Of a stretch of 31,389 nt of DNA, positions 29,433-31,389 are shown one piece after another. A model generated the notes under the pieces. That model saw only the letters and a list, made by a program, of their open reading frames with translations, had not been told where the DNA came from and searched no databases. The stretch comes from a virus. Location of the stretch: the IMG/VR virus record IMGVR_UViG_3300034096_000084, positions 1 to 31,389 of that record; one strand, 5' to 3'. The position numbers were made by a program, and so were the translations under genes. Every line of letters begins with the position of its first letter. The first letter of the stretch is position 1.

Positions 29433-31389
29433 ATGCGTGAAGAAGCCATCAAGCTCGCTGAACTTGGCATCAGGGTTATCCCGATTAAGCCTGGTCAGAA
29501 GTATCCACCGATGGCACAATGGCAGAACAAAGCCAGCAACGACATCAATGTTGTCAACGACTGGTTCACGAGTCAGTACTCAGGTTATGGGATCGGTATC
29601 GCTACAGGTGCAACACGGCACGGACGCATCTTCGTTCTCGACGTGGATGACCGTGAAGAATACAAAGGCTCAGACACCCTGCACGACCTACAAGAAAAGT
29701 ACGGTCAACTACCAGAGACAGTCACAGCGATAACAGGTACCGGTGGACAACACCTGTACTTCTACTGTGACCAAGACATCCGCAACGACGCAGGCTCACG
29801 CCTCGGAGTAGGACTCGACATTCGTGGTGAAGGAGGACAAGTCCTCGCAGCACCAACCATCCACCCCAACGGACGCACCTACGAATGGGAACATGGCCTC
29901 AGCCCACACGAACGCAAACCAGCCAAAGCACCAGATTGGCTCGTCAAACTTCTTACCAAACAACCTAAGATGGTCAAACCTGTAGGTCAACCTGATTCAT
30001 TCCTCACCGACCCAAACACACCATCAGCTCGCTACAACGCCAAAACCACATGGGAAGAACTACTCATCCCCGATGGCTGGACACTCGCCAAGACTGACCG
30101 TCATGGTGAACAGCATTGGGTTCGCCCAGGCAAAGACCCAAGGGACGGAACGTCTGCCACCATCGGACATAACGGCAACGACGCACTTATCGTCTTCACC
30201 TCAAGCATCCCCTGGCTACCTGAAGGCGGTTATAACCGCTTCGGATACTATGCAGCGTCAAAGCATGCTGGAGACTGGAAGCAAGCCTCCCAAGCCTTCC
30301 TAGCCACCTCTGAAGGCAAACCTGAACCAGTCACCCCAATCCCCACACCCGATGAGATGCTCTCAATGCTGGTGGACTGGAAAGCATTCTGGTCACTCGA
30401 ACACGCCACCGAAGAATGGTTAGCCAAACCGCTCATCGCCAAAGGCCGTCAGACCGCCCTATTCGCTGGAGCCAAAACAGGTAAGTCCTGGCTGACTTTG
30501 AATGTCACCGCAGCACTTGCCACTGGCAAACCCATCCTCGGACAACCAGCCCAACCACCAGTCCACGTCCTCTACCTCGACTACGAAATGATTGAATCAG
30601 ACCTCTACGAACGCCTAGAACAATTCGGCTACACAGAAGACGACGACCTATCCCACCTCCACTACGCACTCATCCCCAACCTCCCACCACTCAACACCAC
30701 CGAAGGTGCCTCAGCCATAATGAAACTCGCAGAACTCACCAAGGCTGAAGTCGTAGTGATTGACACCACCGGACGAGCCATCGATGGCGAAGAGAACTCA
30801 GCAGACTCCTACCGTGAGTTCGCACGGACGACAGGACTCAGCCTCAAGCGAGCCAACATCGCCTGCATCCGAACAGACCACGCAGGTAAGGATGGTGGCA
30901 AGAAGCAAGGACAGCGAGGCTCATCAGCCAAGAACGATGACGTAGACATCGTGTATCGCCTAGACAAATCAGATGACGGCCTAACCCTCAAACGCACCCA
31001 CACACGCATCAGTTGGGTACCAGAAACAGTCAGCCTCATAGTCGAAGACCTAGACGACATCATCAGCATCAGACTCCGCACCAAAGAACTCAAAGGCTGG
31101 ACACTCGCAGAACTCGCCCTCGCCAAACGCCTAGACGAACTTGGCATCCCACGAGAAGCAGGAGTCAACGAAACCCAACGCATCGCCAAAGAACGAGGAC
31201 TCACACTCGCACGCAAATCAATCCTCGGACGAGCCATCCAATGTCGCCAACAACCACGACCAGACCCACTAGAAACGGGAACCACCCTCGGGAACCACTT
31301 CACAGAACCCAACACGGACAAGGGAACCACCCCCCGTACCGTAAGGTACGGTGGGGTTCCGTGCCACCCCCCCCCCACCCCAGCCCACA
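29433..31389 (+). CDS. Replicase: PrimPol fused to RepA-like ATPase (runs off right end)
   Basis: Open to the end of the window; with the tail at 3-194 it would be about 665 residues. N-terminal PrimPol domain (about residues 1-170): FVLDVDD with D70 and D72, TGTGGQHLYF (101-110) with His107, and GLDIRGEGGQVLAAPTIHPNG (127-147, a well-known PrimPol block). C-terminal RecA/RepA-like ATPase: Walker A GAKTGKS (346-352), VLYLDYEM (379-386) and Walker B VVVIDTTG (440-447). It should prime and unwind phage DNA. I start at ATG 29433; GTG 29427 in the same frame would overlap the previous stop as GTGA. The sequence after residue ~600 is low-complexity and C-rich. Confidence 0.92.
   Translation, partial: MREEAIKLAELGIRVIPIKPGQKYPPMAQWQNKASNDINVVNDWFTSQYSGYGIGIATGATRHGRIFVLDVDDREEYKGSDTLHDLQEKYGQLPETVTAITGTGGQHLYFYCDQDIRNDAGSRLGVGLDIRGEGGQVLAAPTIHPNGRTYEWEHGLSPHERKPAKAPDWLVKLLTKQPKMVKPVGQPDSFLTDPNTPSARYNAKTTWEELLIPDGWTLAKTDRHGEQHWVRPGKDPRDGTSATIGHNGNDALIVFTSSIPWLPEGGYNRFGYYAASKHAGDWKQASQAFLATSEGKPEPVTPIPTPDEMLSMLVDWKAFWSLEHATEEWLAKPLIAKGRQTALFAGAKTGKSWLTLNVTAALATGKPILGQPAQPPVHVLYLDYEMIESDLYERLEQFGYTEDDDLSHLHYALIPNLPPLNTTEGASAIMKLAELTKAEVVVIDTTGRAIDGEENSADSYREFARTTGLSLKRANIACIRTDHAGKDGGKKQGQRGSSAKNDDVDIVYRLDKSDDGLTLKRTHTRISWVPETVSLIVEDLDDIISIRLRTKELKGWTLAELALAKRLDELGIPREAGVNETQRIAKERGLTLARKSILGRAIQCRQQPRPDPLETGTTLGNHFTEPNTDKGTTPRTVRYGGVPCHPPPTPAH
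31237..31362. repeat. 126-bp direct repeat, right copy
   Basis: Identical to 1-126. After 31362 the two copies differ: the right end has a long C-run (10 or more C with a few A) where the left copy has CCCTCCCCC. Since the left version keeps the replicase frame and reaches a stop at 194, the last ~27 bases are more likely error or a variant than the true sequence. Confidence 0.93.

Noticed and set aside
30809-31378. 189-residue ORF on the - strand at the right end
   Set aside because: Antisense to the well-supported replicase gene with all motifs intact on the + strand; no recognisable protein.
1-31389. tRNA genes and an integrase/repressor lysogeny module
   Set aside because: No cloverleaf-like segment stood out by eye in the gaps, and no tyrosine or serine recombinase motifs are visible in any plausible ORF. 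A tRNAscan-type search would settle the tRNA point.

Overview
The window looks like an essentially complete genome of a tailed dsDNA phage with siphovirus-type gene order, infecting an actinobacterium. Every gene I can support lies on the + strand, densely packed and often with ATGA or TAATG stop/start overlaps. The actinobacterial host is inferred from a phage-borne WhiB-type regulator (24700-25002). The aquatic origin and possible Acidimicrobiia relationship are weaker inferences, from a small protein of a type common in marine phages (19485-19820), a glycine-rich adhesin and a Thr-rich stalk protein.

The first 126 bases recur exactly at 31237-31362. The replicase gene (PrimPol plus RecA/RepA-like ATPase) that runs off the right end continues in the same frame at the left end. 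It stops at 194, two bases before an HNH gene. The contig is therefore best read as a circular unit of about 31,236 bp that was opened inside the replicase gene. The two copies diverge after base 126 in C-rich sequence, so the last ~27 bases are suspect.

Layout. 1-499: end of replicase, then HNH endonuclease. 617-4256: small and large terminase, tiny membrane protein, HK97-type portal. 4256-5670: three small structural or decoration-type genes, one built of ~20-residue repeats. 5670-8474: S78 prohead protease with a long N-terminal extension holding a HiPIP-like four-Cys module, then the HK97-fold major capsid protein and a strong terminator. 8591-11195: a three-gene sugar-modification cassette (GT4, GT2, DUF115-like) inside the head operon. 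11208-13720: connector, tail terminator-like protein, tail tube, tail assembly chaperone with a -1 frameshift site, and an HK97 gp10-like protein. 13762-14472: an archaeo-eukaryotic-primase-like gene, out of place among tail genes. 14482-19820: tape measure, minor tail proteins, glycine-rich adhesin. 19775-21187: an exported, mucin-like, membrane-anchored protein. 21187-22358: two holin-like proteins, an M15 peptidase endolysin and another small membrane protein. 22333-23786: HTH protein, metallophosphoesterase and a small conserved-type protein. 23891-25348: secreted lytic transglycosylase, membrane protein, WhiB, resolvase-like nuclease. 25427-27383: Cas4/RecB-like nuclease, unknown protein, SSB-like protein. 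27481-29140: a run of ten very small genes. 29179 to the end: HTH protein and the replicase.

I see no integrase, no excisionase/attachment-site pair, no replicative DNA polymerase of family A, B or C, and no convincing tRNA. The phage probably copies its DNA using its own PrimPol, SSB and recombination nucleases together with the host polymerase, and nothing visible points to lysogeny. The points most worth following up are the primase-like gene in the tail operon, the protease/HiPIP-like fusion, the capsid-adjacent glycosylation cassette whose first gene has an ambiguous start, the exported mucin-like protein, and an iteron/hairpin cluster that may be the replication origin.
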